64,000 nucleotides of DNA from assembly GCF_036320965.1 (NCBI RefSeq), contig NC_092265.1:2252501-2316500 (forward strand), given 5' to 3'. Within the stretch, counting starts at the first letter, position 1. Each line of letters starts with the position of its first letter. This DNA comes from Panulirus ornatus. Its lineage: Eukaryota > Arthropoda > Malacostraca > Decapoda > Palinuridae. Below the pieces are notes generated by a model. The model did no database searches. It saw only the letters and a list, made by a program, of their open reading frames with translations, and was not told where the DNA came from. Shown here in pieces: positions 52,212 to 64,000 of this stretch. The position numbers and the translations under genes are program-made.

Positions 52212-53695
52212 TACCATGAGACATTAATATCGTTTATCCCCAAAGAGCTAACTATCAAAGTACACTATATTAGACCCAAGTGCATATCTGACTATGGAGC
52301 AGGATTGAGGTGCTGAGGTACATTCCAAAGTAAGATTCTTGTGACCGCAAATGACCCGCAGCTGACCTCTGAGCGACCTTCGACGTCGCCCGGGTGAACT
52401 CGGTCCTCGTTTCGACTTCGATAATGAGGCAAGCTTCGACAGCTCCTGGCTAGCGGGCGTTACAGTTGAGAGACAGAACCAAATATACATACAGTTGATC
52501 GACTTCAACATACAGGTATTACTGTTGCTCCTTTGTCTATCTCCATGTCTTTATCTCAGTCATTGTTTGTGCATCTGTTTCTTGGTCATTTATTGTCTTC
52601 CTGCCTCTGTGTCAATATCTGTTTCTTGATTTATTCTCTCTTTCCCTTTTCTCTCACAGACTCAAACGTCCGGTTGCCTTAGATGCGAACACCCACCCAA
52701 CACACACAACCCCTACACAAACATCCTGAGCCTCCTCACTCAAACAAACTCCCTCGCTCACCAGACCAGCGTCACCACTGGCCCTCTGCAGCAGCAGCAC
52801 CAGCAGGAGGCAAACCCTGTGCGAACAAAGCTGAAGCCAGACCAACCTGGGACGCAAACTAAGTTATCTCGTCCTTCGGCAGGAGGTTTCTCGTCCTGCT
52901 GATTAAAAGACTCGCCAATCACGGCCACTTATGCGGCCAGACGGCTGCCATGTTAGCCTCACTGCTGCCACCAGGATAACCATCGCTTTAGTGCCTCCAA
53001 CGGGGCTCCGAGATCGTCTGTGCATTGTCCCGGAAACAGCGCCGATCACTGTGGTACAACGATGATCAAACCGGCACTGATCGGTGAGATATTGATTTGA
53101 CGTATAGACAAAGACAGCAATATTTAATGAGGTACAGAATCGATCCCAAAAGAACAACGCTGATATAATCCCTGGTCTGATTGAGACTCTGCTACTCATT
53201 GCTTGTTATTCCGTACAGATCCTGAAAGCATGACAGGTTTGAATTAAGACGAAACTTTGGGCGATACGGTCCTCGATATTTTATATTCCATTTTCTTCCC
53301 GGGGACGTGAAACATCTTTTTAACATAAGGGAGACTCAAATAACTCTCTCGATGTAGAGATAAAGAGGAAAGTAGCCTTCTGTTCCCTGCCAATGATTCT
53401 CTGACTGCGAATGAGGAACTGTGACTATGTGAGTGGTCGGGTTTGTTATTGCTTTTCGATATCTTTCCTCTAAACTGGTTTCGAGAACGCCTATATCTAT
53501 TCAGCTGGAGAGTTCAATAACTCTCCGCCGGGGGCCTGCTGCTGCTGCTGTTGCCTCGTGCCTGTATTTATCTCCACAATCATGTTCAGCTCAGTAAATA
53601 ATAAATAACCACTTATAAGAAACCCGCAGACTTTGTACCCCTCACCGTGATTTATACAATATTTAGCAAAGATCTTGCAATAAGCTCCACCTCTC
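52211..53695. other. Unannotated stretch
   Basis: Balanced composition, no gene recognised. Frames of up to 98 codons have no motif. Confidence 0.4.
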
Positions 53696-53785
53696 GTCTC
53701 TCGCTTAACCAATCGGAGCGCGAGCAGCTAATTGGATCCGCCCAATCAGCATCTCGCCTGGTGTTGCCAAGCATTTGCATCCGAT
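53696..53785. promoter_or_regulatory. Candidate promoter: CCAAT cluster with octamer
   Basis: Within 80 bases there are three CCAAT-type boxes (AACCAATCGG, inverted TAATTGGATC, CCCAATCAGC) and a perfect octamer ATTTGCAT. NF-Y and POU factors bind such sites in many animal promoters. No transcript start or gene is evident next to it, so function is inferred from motif density only. Confidence 0.3.
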
Positions 53786-54080
53786 AATTAGCTAATGTAT
53801 GTGAATAAAATCCAGCGGCGGGCGTCAATTGGCAACTGAATGTTTACTCTTTGACGTCACTTGTATATCCAGGTGTTGGTGGTTTTCCAAAGACCTTAAG
53901 CGTCCCTTGAAATCTATGGGTTCTGGCGACGGTAACAGAACGAAAATGACCGGGTTCTGCATGAAATTCCAAGCAGGTTGATTATTTTTAGGTTCATCGC
54001 TATCGTACAAAAGTTCCATTATGGCGGGGCTGCCTGCGTGGCGACGCTGCCATCGTCAGTGCTACCAACGCCCCGCCCAG

Positions 54081-54104
54081 AGCAACACACACACACACAC
54101 ACAC
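54081..54104. repeat. (CA)n microsatellite
   Basis: Short CA run. Confidence 0.9.
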
Positions 54105-54538
54105 CATCATTCCTCCATACCCACACAATCCTACACAAACACGCGTGGAAAAATTAGCCCCAGACACTTGAACCTTCCCTAAAAATCGATGCAAAATGGA
54201 CGCATAAAAGACCATAGAAATAAGGAAACTTATCAGTGTACTCCGAGTGAACACGATAGAGGAGAAACGACCACAATTTTGGCAACAATGATATCATTCC
54301 ATCTGCACCCTCCCTACTGGGCCATAATGACCTGCATTCATTGTACGCCCCCAGACCACATGAAGTATGGGCCCCCATCACGGACCCAACGTATTTGTCC
54401 TTTCCTGTGGCGAATGTGGAGTTACACATTACTATGTTGTCCCAGCATGATTTAATGGGAACTCCTATGGGTTAAACTCCCCGACACTGGTAATAAGAAG
54501 AGGTTATTGCTAGGGGGATAGTGCAGTGGATGTGGAGT

Positions 54539-54575
<37 letters not shown>

Positions 54576-54681
54576 TTAATGTACCAGTACAGCTCTCCAA
54601 GAAAGGTCAACTCTTTTGAGGTTTGTGACAAATGTACACCTGTCATTTCAAGTGCTAACACATAAGCACACAAATATGTAG

Positions 54682-54743
<62 letters not shown>
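54539..54743. repeat. (GT)n and (CA)n arrays in inverted relation
   Basis: A GT array of about 34 bases and a CA array of about 57 bases, complementary to each other, are separated by about 110 bases of unique sequence. Confidence 0.9.
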
Positions 54744-54769
54744 TAACACGCCCACGCACACATACACAC

Positions 54770-54912
54770 AACATGGTGTAGTGACTAACGATGCTGACCG
54801 TGTTTCACGAGCGGGTCCCCCACCCCGAGTTCAAATCCTGGTGGGTGCAGTTGACCCACAGCCAACCCAACTGTTCTTCTTCTCCTCAGGGCTAATCAAT
54901 AAATGGGTCCTT
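54770..54912 (+). mobile_element. tRNA-derived SINE
   Basis: A-box region GGTGTAGTGACTAACGATGC, B box GAGTTCAAATCCTGG, then a body with CAACTGTTCTTCTTCTCC and AATCAATAAATGGGT. Same family as the minus-strand copy at 31.2 kb. Its 3' end runs directly into a LINE RT fragment. Confidence 0.6.
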
Positions 54913-54914
54913 CG

Positions 54915-55145
54915 CTTTGTTTTGGTTTACTGCTCTTCTTAATCTACATAAATGACATGCTAAAGAGATTGGACTCCTACCTGAATATATTTGCGGATGA
55001 TGCCAAAGTCATGTGGGAGGTAAGAATCGAGGAGGACTGCATACACCTACAAGGGGACCTAGTCAAGTTCCAGAGTTGATCTAATGAATGGTTGATGAAA
55101 TTTAGACTGAGCGAAAACAAGGTGACGAGGGTGGGCTACAGTGAA
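54915..55145 (+). pseudogene. Fragment of a Jockey/CR1/L2-like LINE reverse transcriptase
   Basis: One frame reads LLFLIYINDMLKRLDSYL, NIFADDAKVMWEVRIEEDC and, after one TGA, NEWLMKFRLSENKVTR. These are the blocks around the catalytic FADD of this LINE group (family LGPxLFxIYINDL, FADDxKxM, WLMKFNxxKC). The FADD box is intact, unlike the copy at 22.5 kb. Flanking RT parts are absent. Confidence 0.8.
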
Positions 55146-55457
55146 AGCGGGCCTCGTTATGAATGTCATCTGAATGTCATCCTGTCACTTACCATCCATC
55201 GGCTACGAGTCGTAGTTCAACAAGCCATCGATGTCCAACTTACTTAAGCTCGTACCGACCGCTAACCGCCATGGGAAAGGTCGCGTCTCAACCATTGTGG
55301 CTGTCATCAATATTTCAGTGGAGTGTATATCAACTTCCACCTTTGTATTAGATAATGACTCCGTCTAGCAACACCTTCAACATAGATCAACTGTATTTTG
55401 CTGTATGTATTTTCATGTTCAAGCACTCACACACGTGTATGTATGCATGTGAACAAA

Positions 55458-55459
55458 CA

Positions 55460-55512
<53 letters not shown>
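55458..55512. repeat. (CA)n microsatellite
   Basis: About 52 bases of CA. Confidence 0.97.
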
Positions 55513-56335
55513 AAATAATAATACTAGTGTGGCTTCACACTATCCCCGAATAGGCTGTTGACACAGACAATTATATCAGGCCATCAGGAGACCATATGGC
55601 TTTGGCCTCTATATACCCACTAAGTCTGAGCGATGATAACCTTGCTCCAAGCCTCTTTGGTGGTGTGAACTTACGACGCGACACAAAAGGATGTACATAA
55701 CTGGGAAGAACAACTAGCTATAACTCTAGTCAGAGTGGGGTTGGGGGGTTGAGGTGGGTCTTACTATTAGTTTCTTTTTATCTGTAGTGGTCTGGGCCAG
55801 AGCGCAGGAGGTGGTAAGTATCGCACGTTTTATATTCCTTGGGACGCCTCACACTATTTGTTGTGGTGTATGGCTATAACATGGCCAGACTCTTGATAAA
55901 GGAAATTACTTATCTCTGAGCGGTGTTACCGGACCCCGCCCGCAGGCTTGATGTCATCTTTAACGAGACCGTGTCATCCTCGGGGAAAGGAAGAGAAGTA
56001 CAGCAACGTCGAGGACGCGTTCTCGCCCCGAAGTAGCCAACTTTACCCTTCTCGTGCTTGTCGCGCATACTCGAGGTCACAGTAGCCTCCTCGGGAAGCA
56101 CATGACATCGAGTGAATCATCTCATTCGCTCGATAGTGACGACTGGTACTGTCATCTTCCACACGAGGATGTAACACCTACAGCATGACGTCTTAATGAG
56201 ACATATCATTCTAAGTGAACTGAGGAATATGGTAAGGAAAGGGCTGCAAGACTTCTGAGGATTAAGGGCAAACAGGAGGAAGGTTCTAGCGGAGTGTTGG
56301 ATAACATGCCCACGCCTGGCGTCCGCACAACGTCG
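55513..56335. other. Unannotated stretch
   Basis: No gene or repeat family recognised. Confidence 0.4.
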
Positions 56336-56339
56336 TCGA

Positions 56340-56530
56340 ACCAGCTTGCGAAACAGCAAACACTTCATCAATATGAACTTGCAACACACGAAAGGCCCCC
56401 AGTAGCAAGAGCCTACAACACAGCAAATCCTCTGTAAGTATGAGCTTACAACAGAGGAAATCCTCCAGTGGAACGAGCTTACAACACGGCACATCCTCTG
56501 TGAATATGAGCTTACACCAGAGGAAGGCTT
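56340..56530 (+). repeat. Decayed minisatellite of about 33 bp
   Basis: Units around GAGCTTACAACACGGCACATCC and CTCTGTGAATAT alternate (about 56370, 56407, 56440, 56474 and 56506) with differences between neighbours. The minus-strand frames that look cysteine-rich here are a by-product of the repeat. Confidence 0.65.
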
Positions 56531-56879
56531 CCAGTTACGTCAGCTGACGATCACGTAATGTAATACTACCTCATGCAACAGCAGTAACTCCTGACAACAT
56601 ATTAAAGTCAATATCTTTGGAATTATGTAAGACCAAAGACCATCTTCTTTGAAAGTGAAGAAAGCCATGAGAAGACGCGTAGAAAGGCAATGATGAAAAG
56701 AAAAACTAACAAACACTGTCTATACAATTCTCACAGATGTCCAGCAGCAACTTGAAAAGTCGTTCCTGGTAAATCTTGTCTGCTTCTTCTCTGCTCGTTA
56801 GTTATAAATCTATTCAAGAAAACTTTCCCTGAACCTAACTCTTCATCTGCTTTTCACAATGTTGTCTCCTGCCGCAGAG

Positions 56880-57780
56880 ATCCAATGGTTTGTTGCGCAT
56901 GATCGTCACCGTCACCTTCAGAACCCACCATGATGCTTCTCACTAGCAGTTCTCACCAGACAAGAAGGTCCTCCATCTTCTACCTGACTATCTTCTCCAG
57001 CAGTTTGCAGATCAGGCTCGTTAGTTACACAGTTCTGTAGGTCTGGACTATTTTCCTATCGTCTTCCTTAAAGATTGGTTCTAGATTTACGAATATTTCC
57101 ATCCGTTCGTACGCAATCTTCATCGATCGGGATCCTAAACAACATCCCTAATGGTATGTGTAGGGTGGGTGTCTGCACACTCCTCGGGTACAAATGGTTA
57201 GATGCCATCCCGTCCATGAGCCTTGTATGGTTCCACCTCTTTAATGAGCATCCTTAAGTCTTGGCTTTTTGACGTCAATGCTCTCCAGCTTACCATCCCT
57301 CCCCCAGTTCGGAGTCATATATGGTTGATATGCTTTGGAAGTTTGCATTCAAGTATTCACAGATACCCCGTCCCCGTCAATAACTTTTCCCCTTCGAGTT
57401 GTTTACTACTATTGCTTGATCCTCTCCCGATAGTGTTCCCCTGATCAATTTATGATATAGTTTGTATAGTGATCCCTTGATCTGTCTGCAAATGTTCCTT
57501 TCATGCCTATTTTTTCTACTTCTGTTCCTCCCGTCTTATCTTAATGTAATCATTCCTAACCTTCTTGTACCTTTCGAACACTAGCCGGCTCCTGTGTCTC
57601 CTATATCTCTCCCACTGCTTATCACTACTTTCTCCTGTCTGCTGACATCTCTTGTTAGGCTATCAATTAATTCTCTTTGCTGAGACGCGCCTTCCATCTC
57701 GTATTGTTGATACTCACCTTCCCACTCCGGTGAAAATTTCACAGAAGTTAAGAATAATGTTTTCTTGATCAGATCGAGGG
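56880..57780 (-). pseudogene. Jockey/CR1/L2-like LINE, linker and RT N-terminal part
   Basis: The minus strand reads a basic linker (RKWERYRRHRSR, FERYKKVRNDYIKIRREEQ), then LIKEVEPYKAHGRDGI (family LxxLxxxKSxGPDGI), a stop, FVPEECADT, and finally KEDDRKIVQTYRTV with LTSLICKLLEKIVR (family KxGDRxxxxNYRPVSLTSxxCKLLExIxR). Stops and frameshifts separate the blocks. The FADD part is missing on this side. The copy at 54.9 kb holds the missing part in opposite orientation. Confidence 0.7.
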
Positions 57781-57831
57781 ATTCAGTCAGCCAGCTTGTG
57801 TCCTTAAAGTGGTAGTCAAATTCTCTTTGTA

Positions 57832-57862
<31 letters not shown>

Positions 57863-57872
57863 TGTGTGTGTG
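57832..57872. repeat. (GT)n microsatellite
   Basis: GT run with one TT interruption. Confidence 0.95.
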
Positions 57873-58537
57873 CACCGACGTGTGTATGCCAGTTTATATA
57901 TGTTTTCATAAAGGGATTGAAGAAAAAATATGTCTTTTCTCTAAGAATTATTGTCTACTGGGGACGTTTAGATAAAGTATTTGGCAAAATTGGAAAGAAT
58001 CGGCTGTCTGAGGATTATTTTCAGCTGCAAAATAATGATTATCACAAACAACAACAACAGATGTCAAAAGAATATTGCATTTCTTTTAGATGAAGCTTCC
58101 TCCGCGAATTATCAAATGGTTAAAAACTGATAAAGAATAAGCCACGAAAATCTGTAAATTCCCACACACACACAAGACTCAAATGTAAATTACTCAGAAA
58201 TATGATCCTTACTAATGGTTGGGTCTGCCATGCTGAATGTGTCTTTGACACTCTGGAGACTGATGGACGGAAGGTGTTGGGGGCAACACTGGTGTGTTAC
58301 TGGGTAAACACCTCGCGATGAACGGTATGGCGATCAAGTTTAGACACCATCCTAGGATAGGAGGGAGGGTGTACCACACGGAGGCAAGTGAAACCATGGG
58401 AGGGCTGGTTCCTCACGTATATCAGTAGTTTTACCTTCAGAGTCAAACCAGTAGGAATGAAAGGTCGAATTATATGGAATAGTTAGACGGCACACGATCA
58501 TCATGTCTGGAAGCCATGACGCAATAAAGACGTACTG

Positions 58538-58539
<2 letters not shown>
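57873..58539. other. Unannotated stretch
   Basis: Nothing recognised. Confidence 0.4.

Positions 58540-58580
<41 letters not shown>
58540..58580. repeat. (AT)n microsatellite
   Basis: About 40 bases of AT. Confidence 0.97.
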
Positions 58581-58583
<3 letters not shown>

Positions 58584-59078
58584 TTTGCCTCTGGGTGTAT
58601 CAACCAGTGCGACACAAATCAAAGCTCCGAACCTACAGTTCCAATGTACTTGAAACAGCGTTTCTAAAACCCATTATCATCTTCCCTTTCCTCCCCTTAA
58701 CTTTACTTAAGAAAACTTCGGTAATATCTAAAGTTTTAAAAAGATTATGACGACCTGCAAATGCTTTTTTCATTATCTTTCTAAACTATACGTTTAAATA
58801 CATTTATAAACAGTTCCCATTAACGACCAAGTCTCAGTCTCTTCCCCGAGTGGCTTAAGCTTTTACAACAGCATTCTGTAAAGTGAATATTGTGGTGGTC
58901 TGGTGTCAGCCCAGAGGACTTGATGTATGCAGATGTGGCACAAACGTGTTGGTAATATCACGCTATTGTTTGTACAAGATAACTTGGCAGGGCTGGCAGT
59001 GTCCCAGCACCCTATCGCAGGGAGAGTTGCAGGATGGGGAGATAGTGCATAATACGCACGTGCTCTCCCTGGGTTGTG

Positions 59079-59079
<1 letters not shown>

Positions 59080-59142
<63 letters not shown>
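59080..59142. repeat. (TC)n microsatellite
   Basis: About 62 bases of CT. Confidence 0.97.
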
Positions 59143-59145
<3 letters not shown>

Positions 59146-59344
59146 CTCCACGAGTGCGAGCTACATAAGCGAGTTAGCTGATACGCAAGAGGGCATCCAT
59201 TAGCTTGAGTGTGCTTTGCGGCGTTCAATTAAGCACACGATTTAGCACTCCAGTAAAAGTACACTCCCCCCCCAGCGACGTGCTCCACTACGCCTCAGTC
59301 ATCACCGTCTCGGGTACATTTCAGCAACCATTAGCACGCTTCAG

Positions 59345-59370
59345 CACACACACACACACACACACACACC
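59345..59370. repeat. (CA)n microsatellite
   Basis: Short CA run. Confidence 0.92.
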
Positions 59371-60540
59371 CGGTGACGCACCCCCACACTCCTCACCTCC
59401 TTCACACTTTCCTCCTCACACAGGTTAGATATGTTTGACACACAACTTTAACATATTCAGCCTCATGTTTATGTGGAAGGATATCCATTAACATTTTGCC
59501 TCTTTATGAGAAGCATCAGTTGCATTTGGCTCGAGTTAAGTGCTTCTTCACCACGGTAAAGAAACAAGAAAGTATAAGTAATGTAATAAGTGTTTAAGTT
59601 TATTGAGCATATACAGGCAGGGGCCACCATCACCAACCATATCTACCCACCGACTCACTTCCCTAACGTCTCCTGAGGATGACAGCTGTAAGCATCAGGG
59701 ATCCCCTGCGGCATCCCAACGTGTGGGAAGTGCGTGTCAGAATGTCGCTGGCGCAGCGTAACCACCTTGAAGGGGGCCTACGGCAGGTGGGTCCTTCTCA
59801 AGGTAGCCACATCTCCTGATTACAAAGGTGAGGGCCAGTGCTTGTAGTGCACAGGGATCTGTGGGGTTTGCTGGAGCGCATCATCAAGGCGATGGTCAGT
59901 GCTTGTCTGTGCACTTAGACTGCTGGCTGACCCCTCCCACAGTGCCTGTCTACGTATGCATCTAGACGGGTGACCACTCGCAATAGGGGTCGACAACACC
60001 AACCCATGATGTATGACGGCAAGATGCTGACACAAATAACATGGGACGAGCAGTCCCCATGTGTTGCTGCTTCACCAATACCACGTCAGTGGTAGATAAT
60101 TCTGTCGACAAGGATGGGATAACACTACCAGTGATCTTGGATTAATTCTCACAAACAGGGAAAACAAATCGGATTTAATTCACCTCAGTGTTTACCCAAG
60201 CAAGCCATACCGTCAAGGACTTATAAAATGTCCCAGCTCGTGCATGATGTGTTCAATCTTCACGTAATTTTACGTGGGTCATACCATGAGCAATTTGTTT
60301 AAGCAATACTAGTGACTAAGGAGTACATTTCAGGACATTCCTAAGTACATCTAAGCCCACAGACAACAAAATACCCTCATGAATGGGACTAATACTCAGT
60401 GTCACTAAACCAATCGCAGTTTAACAGGAGATGACAAAGTTCTTGACTGGAAGCTGATATTGCGGCGTTTAGATACAACAGTTGTGATCACAGAATGAGG
60501 ATAATAATAATACGTACTCCCGGGAGCATGACGGGCAGGA
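59371..60540. other. Unannotated stretch
   Basis: Balanced composition, no gene recognised. Confidence 0.4.
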
Positions 60541-60544
60541 GGAG

Positions 60545-60805
60545 CGTGATTGGTTCACCAGCGGCCACAACACTAGATACACGTCCCCAGTTCCTGACAT
60601 CACAGGTCACGGGAAACCTGGATGAGTGAGTCAACTGGACCGTGAGTCAGAGTGACCAATATGGACTGCTAATCAAAATGGCTGGACCTTTCTCGCACTC
60701 ACAAAACCTGATAGGATATTGGCGGGAAAAAACGTAGCCAATGGCGGGAGACGGAGCTACGATAGTGGCCATCAATGACCAATGGAGGGCAAGGAGTGGG
60801 CATTG
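60545..60805. promoter_or_regulatory. Candidate promoter: four CCAAT boxes and an E2F-like site
   Basis: CCAAT-type boxes occur at about 60550 (GATTGGTTCA, inverted), 60654 (GACCAATATG), 60736 (AGCCAATGGC) and 60777 (GACCAATGGA). TTGGCGGGAAAA at about 60719 matches the E2F consensus GGCGGGAA. The density is unusual for this window. There is no visible gene on either side, so this is motif-based inference only. Confidence 0.3.
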
Positions 60806-62495
60806 ACATCCTTTCGGATACATCACAGGACTTTGTATTCTTGTTGACCATGTGAACATCACAGCAACAAATTACACAGAACACTACAAATTCGACTGTG
60901 CCATAACCTCACCTTGTTACTCGTACCATTTCCTATAAATCAGGGTCGAGAATTACAACGCCCCAAACCAGCACTCACAAACCCCCCAAAAAAGAAACAT
61001 ACGAGACTAAGATAAATCTTAGTAAGTCTGGACCAATTGAAGCAGGGGCCGGCCGGGGCTGCTAATGTGGCAATATGTATGCCCTGCACACTTTAATATA
61101 AACCGTTTGCCAGACTGTGGTGTCCTTGATGCGTGGGTTGCCAAGGCGGCTCTTACAGTCCCACCATTTTACCTTATAACCCTCCTATTCTCTGTGCTCC
61201 TACAGGGCACTGCCTTAAACCCCCTTTTACCTATCCCTTTCCTTCCTGGTCTTTGGAGACGCCCGTTTCTTACCACATCCATCCGGGATTTAAACATTAA
61301 GCCAGTAACCCATAAAGTCTGCAGTGGGAAGGAAAGATCTTAATCCCGGTGATTCATTTGAACACCAACGAGGACCAAGTCCTTACCTACAGGTTTCGGA
61401 CGCGTAGGGTAAGCTGGGGGAAGTCATTAGATATGTAAGTTTATACCTGGAGGTTTCCAATATCGTCCGTAGGTCTAGAGTGGAAATACAAGTGTTGTGG
61501 ACATCATGGTTGATAACGTCCCGACGTCTCTCTCTGGAGGGGACTCAACCCTAATGACGACCATCACTCAAGACTATGGCAGAAATGCCCTCCAACTCCT
61601 TATTTCTTTTTAATTCTATTAACTTCTTCCTTTATCTTTTATTCCGCGAGGAGATTTCAGCGCAGCAGTAAAGAGAGAGAGAAGAGTCAGATCCGAGGCA
61701 ATCTCGAAAAGCCTCAGTGAAGCGGTGGTCCGAAGCCTCTGCGTCATCAGACAATAATTGTATTTGGTTCTTTGGTTCACTTGTACCCCAGGAATCTTCC
61801 TCGGTATTTTTGGGTCAAGCAGGGCGAAGGACGCTCGCTTGATACTCCACGTTCAAGTGCCGGGATAGTAGGGATAACCCAAAATCAGACATGAGATAGT
61901 TAGTCCACAGCCAGGCGTGCGTTAGCAGCTATTCTGGGTAGGATAGAAGGTATTTAGGAATAAGAAAAACTACCCTTACGAGCAGGATAGTTTGCATTCA
62001 AGGACTGGAAATAATCCAAATTTAAGGGCCTATATTCAAGGATAGGGTCATCCTCATCAAGGTGGAATGGGGTTAGTGGACAGGCAGGGGTAGGAGAAAA
62101 TACTGCGAGTCACAGAGAGGGCTGAGGTCAACGACCAGGATACTAATTAACAAAATATCAGATTCTGACAAGAAGCAGGTTGGTGTCCATTTATGAGATG
62201 AATATGACCACCATTAATTCACACAGAGCTAACAGAACTGGGCGTTGTAAAGTGTCTGGGTCCTTTCCAAGTTGTTCTTTAGTTTTACTCAGTCAACATT
62301 CATAACTGAACTCCAATATCAAATCCTACGTTGAACTTCTAGATGCGAGTGCCCGATGAGCCAGAGGGATCAAGTCAGTTATTAAGTATACTGCAGATAA
62401 GCATTCGTGAGTAGCAAGATTTTCCCCCTCTTCTCTTCTGATCATTTGCCGGACAAGGCGATTGTCATCATGAGGCAAAGAATAAAGAAACTATT
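60806..62495. other. Unannotated stretch
   Basis: No gene recognised. The plus-strand frame 61065-61343 is hydrophobic in the middle but has no supporting splice sites or motif. Confidence 0.4.
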
Positions 62496-62499
62496 ACAT

Positions 62500-62740
62500 G
62501 ACTGAGGGCGAGGGGTGTGAGGGGGATGAGGGCGAGGGAAGGATATGAGGTGGCAGAAGGATGTGAAGTGGCTGAGAGCGAAGGATGTGAGGTGGATTTG
62601 AGATGTGAGGTGTCTGAAGGATGTGAGGTGGCTGCAGACGATGGAAGGATGTGCGGCGGCTGAAGGAGTTGAGGCGACCGAAGGATGTGAGGCAGCTGAA
62701 GGATGTGGGAAGGGTGAAGGATGTGGGGTTGCTGAAGATC
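62500..62740 (+). repeat. Decayed minisatellite of about 18 bp
   Basis: GAAGGATGTGAGGTGGCT-like units recur about ten times with substitutions and small indels. Confidence 0.75.
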
Positions 62741-63123
62741 AAAATAAACGTTCCTTAAAGAGCAGGTCAAATACAGTATTACAACTAAACATCATTCTGG
62801 ACCTTCATTAAAAACTTGCTGCCCCCGTGGAGTCTTATCACTACAGTTTATACACGTCAACTGACGCAGTGACACACGACACATAGGAGACGCCAGATAC
62901 GAACTGAGAATAGCGATCCCTTGAAGTAAACAGGATACATAAACAGAGAAAGTCTACATGAAACCAGTTTGGAAAGATAACCTAAGTTTTGCCTGACGCT
63001 CTCGAAACAAATGGATCCGAGACGGAAAGAATTATAGAGGAAGTGACTCAAGAAAGAATAAGTATAATGGTTTTGTTTTGTTTTTACGTCGACGCCATCC
63101 TTCGAAGTATAAGACAAAAATAC

Positions 63124-63179
<56 letters not shown>
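63124..63179. repeat. (AT)n microsatellite
   Basis: About 55 bases of AT. Confidence 0.97.
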
Positions 63180-63182
<3 letters not shown>

Positions 63183-63299
63183 CAAAACAATACGTTCCTC
63201 TGTCCATGGACGAATTAAACACAACAAACGCCTCTGTAACTGTAAACAAAGAGAATCACTGCTATATCAGAAATCTGAATATTGAAGAATGAAATGACT

Positions 63300-64000
63300 G
63301 CAGAGGATTCTTCCATCCACCTTCCTAGGCGGCTTTTCTCAATCCAGAACCCTAATGACTTTGTGCCAGAGGGCCCTAGTTACTGAGGTTCGAGGGGAAG
63401 GTTAAACATGACTTGATGGAAGGCACAGGGGTCTCGTGGACTCAATGAAAGATGGTCATAAGCAAGGAAGACCAAGATGTTCAATAGGTTCAGAACGATA
63501 GAAAGCGGCTCAGCCTGAGACTTGAAACTGAGGTTCAACGCAGTACACATGAAGAATGTTCAACAATTGATTTGAGGGATAGTGTGGCTAGGAGCTCATA
63601 CCAAAGGCTTAGGCTGAATATTAAGAGTAGTTTAGTGAGGGGCCCAGAAAGAAGGCTGAACATGGGCTTAAGATTTTCAGAATTAGGTTCATGAGAAAGA
63701 TTTTAGTACAGAGTTATGAAAGATTTCCATAAATGTTCGGCAAGAAGCTCAAAGGTGAAGTTCACCAAATGGATTAAGACAGAGGTACAAGTGAGGGGGG
63801 TTCTATAGGGTTTTCTAAGACGAGAGTTCATCAAGAAGAGAGATTCATAACCAGTCCACAAGGTACAATCTACACTGACGAGGAAGGGTCGAAGAGAGAT
63901 TCAAGAGAGAAACTCGGCAGAAAGTAAGACCCAAGAAGAGGTTTCTATATCGGAACAAAAAGGATTTCACTCACACGAAGGTATCCAGTACTCAAACGTA
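63300..64000. other. Unannotated stretch with recurring GGTTCA words
   Basis: The plus strand carries GGTTCA, AGTTCA or ATTCA preceded by GA or A at many places (63388, 63488, 63533, 63685, 63760, 63827, 63845 and 63899). The spacing is irregular and no unit can be defined. Confidence 0.3.

Noticed and set aside
61065..61343. 92-codon plus-strand frame with a hydrophobic middle
   Set aside because: A single frame without motif, Kozak-supported start or splice partners; expected by chance in balanced DNA.

Overview
The window is eukaryotic nuclear DNA. It has spliced genes with GT-AG introns, non-LTR retrotransposon copies, tRNA-derived SINEs, a decayed Tc1-type transposon fragment and dense dinucleotide microsatellites. 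This style suits an arthropod, most likely a decapod crustacean, but no gene fixes the species.

Left half (about 1-35 kb). One minus-strand gene of about 31 kb is spread over eleven exons that I could chain by splice sites and reading phase (34711 down to 3852). It predicts a 612-residue protein with about seven leucine-rich repeats in front of an ADP-ribosylglycohydrolase (ARH)-fold domain. The metal-binding motifs of the ARH domain look broken, so it is probably a pseudoenzyme acting as a binding module. All ten exon junctions agree in phase, and the 23-residue LRR period runs unbroken across the exon 3/4 junction. The introns are packed with an RTE-like LINE family. Young copies, some with near-intact reverse transcriptase frames, lie at 8.2-11.0, 14.4-18.5, 24.1-28.8 and 29.7-31.1 kb. 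Decayed copies lie at 2.3-3.7, 5.8-8.2, 11.7-12.2, 13.0-13.3 and 20.3-22.0 kb. Several young copies sit head to head and form large inverted repeats. A short non-autonomous derivative, which looks like the LINE 5' region joined to its 3' end, occurs at 10.07, 16.48 and 18.58 kb. A second LINE type (Jockey/CR1/L2-like) lies at 22.0-23.1 kb.

Right half (about 35-64 kb). The base composition becomes more balanced and I see no convincing gene. The content is microsatellites (AT, CT/GA, CA/GT), several decayed minisatellites (37.2, 40.2, 44.6, 49.1, 56.4 and 62.5 kb), tRNA-derived SINEs, an old RTE copy (50.8-52.2 kb), two Jockey/CR1/L2-like fragments and two clusters of CCAAT motifs that could be promoters (53.7 and 60.6 kb). 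One candidate orphan terminal exon lies at 47.1-47.3 kb. Another, at 1.6 kb, would belong to a further minus-strand gene downstream of the LRR-ARH gene.
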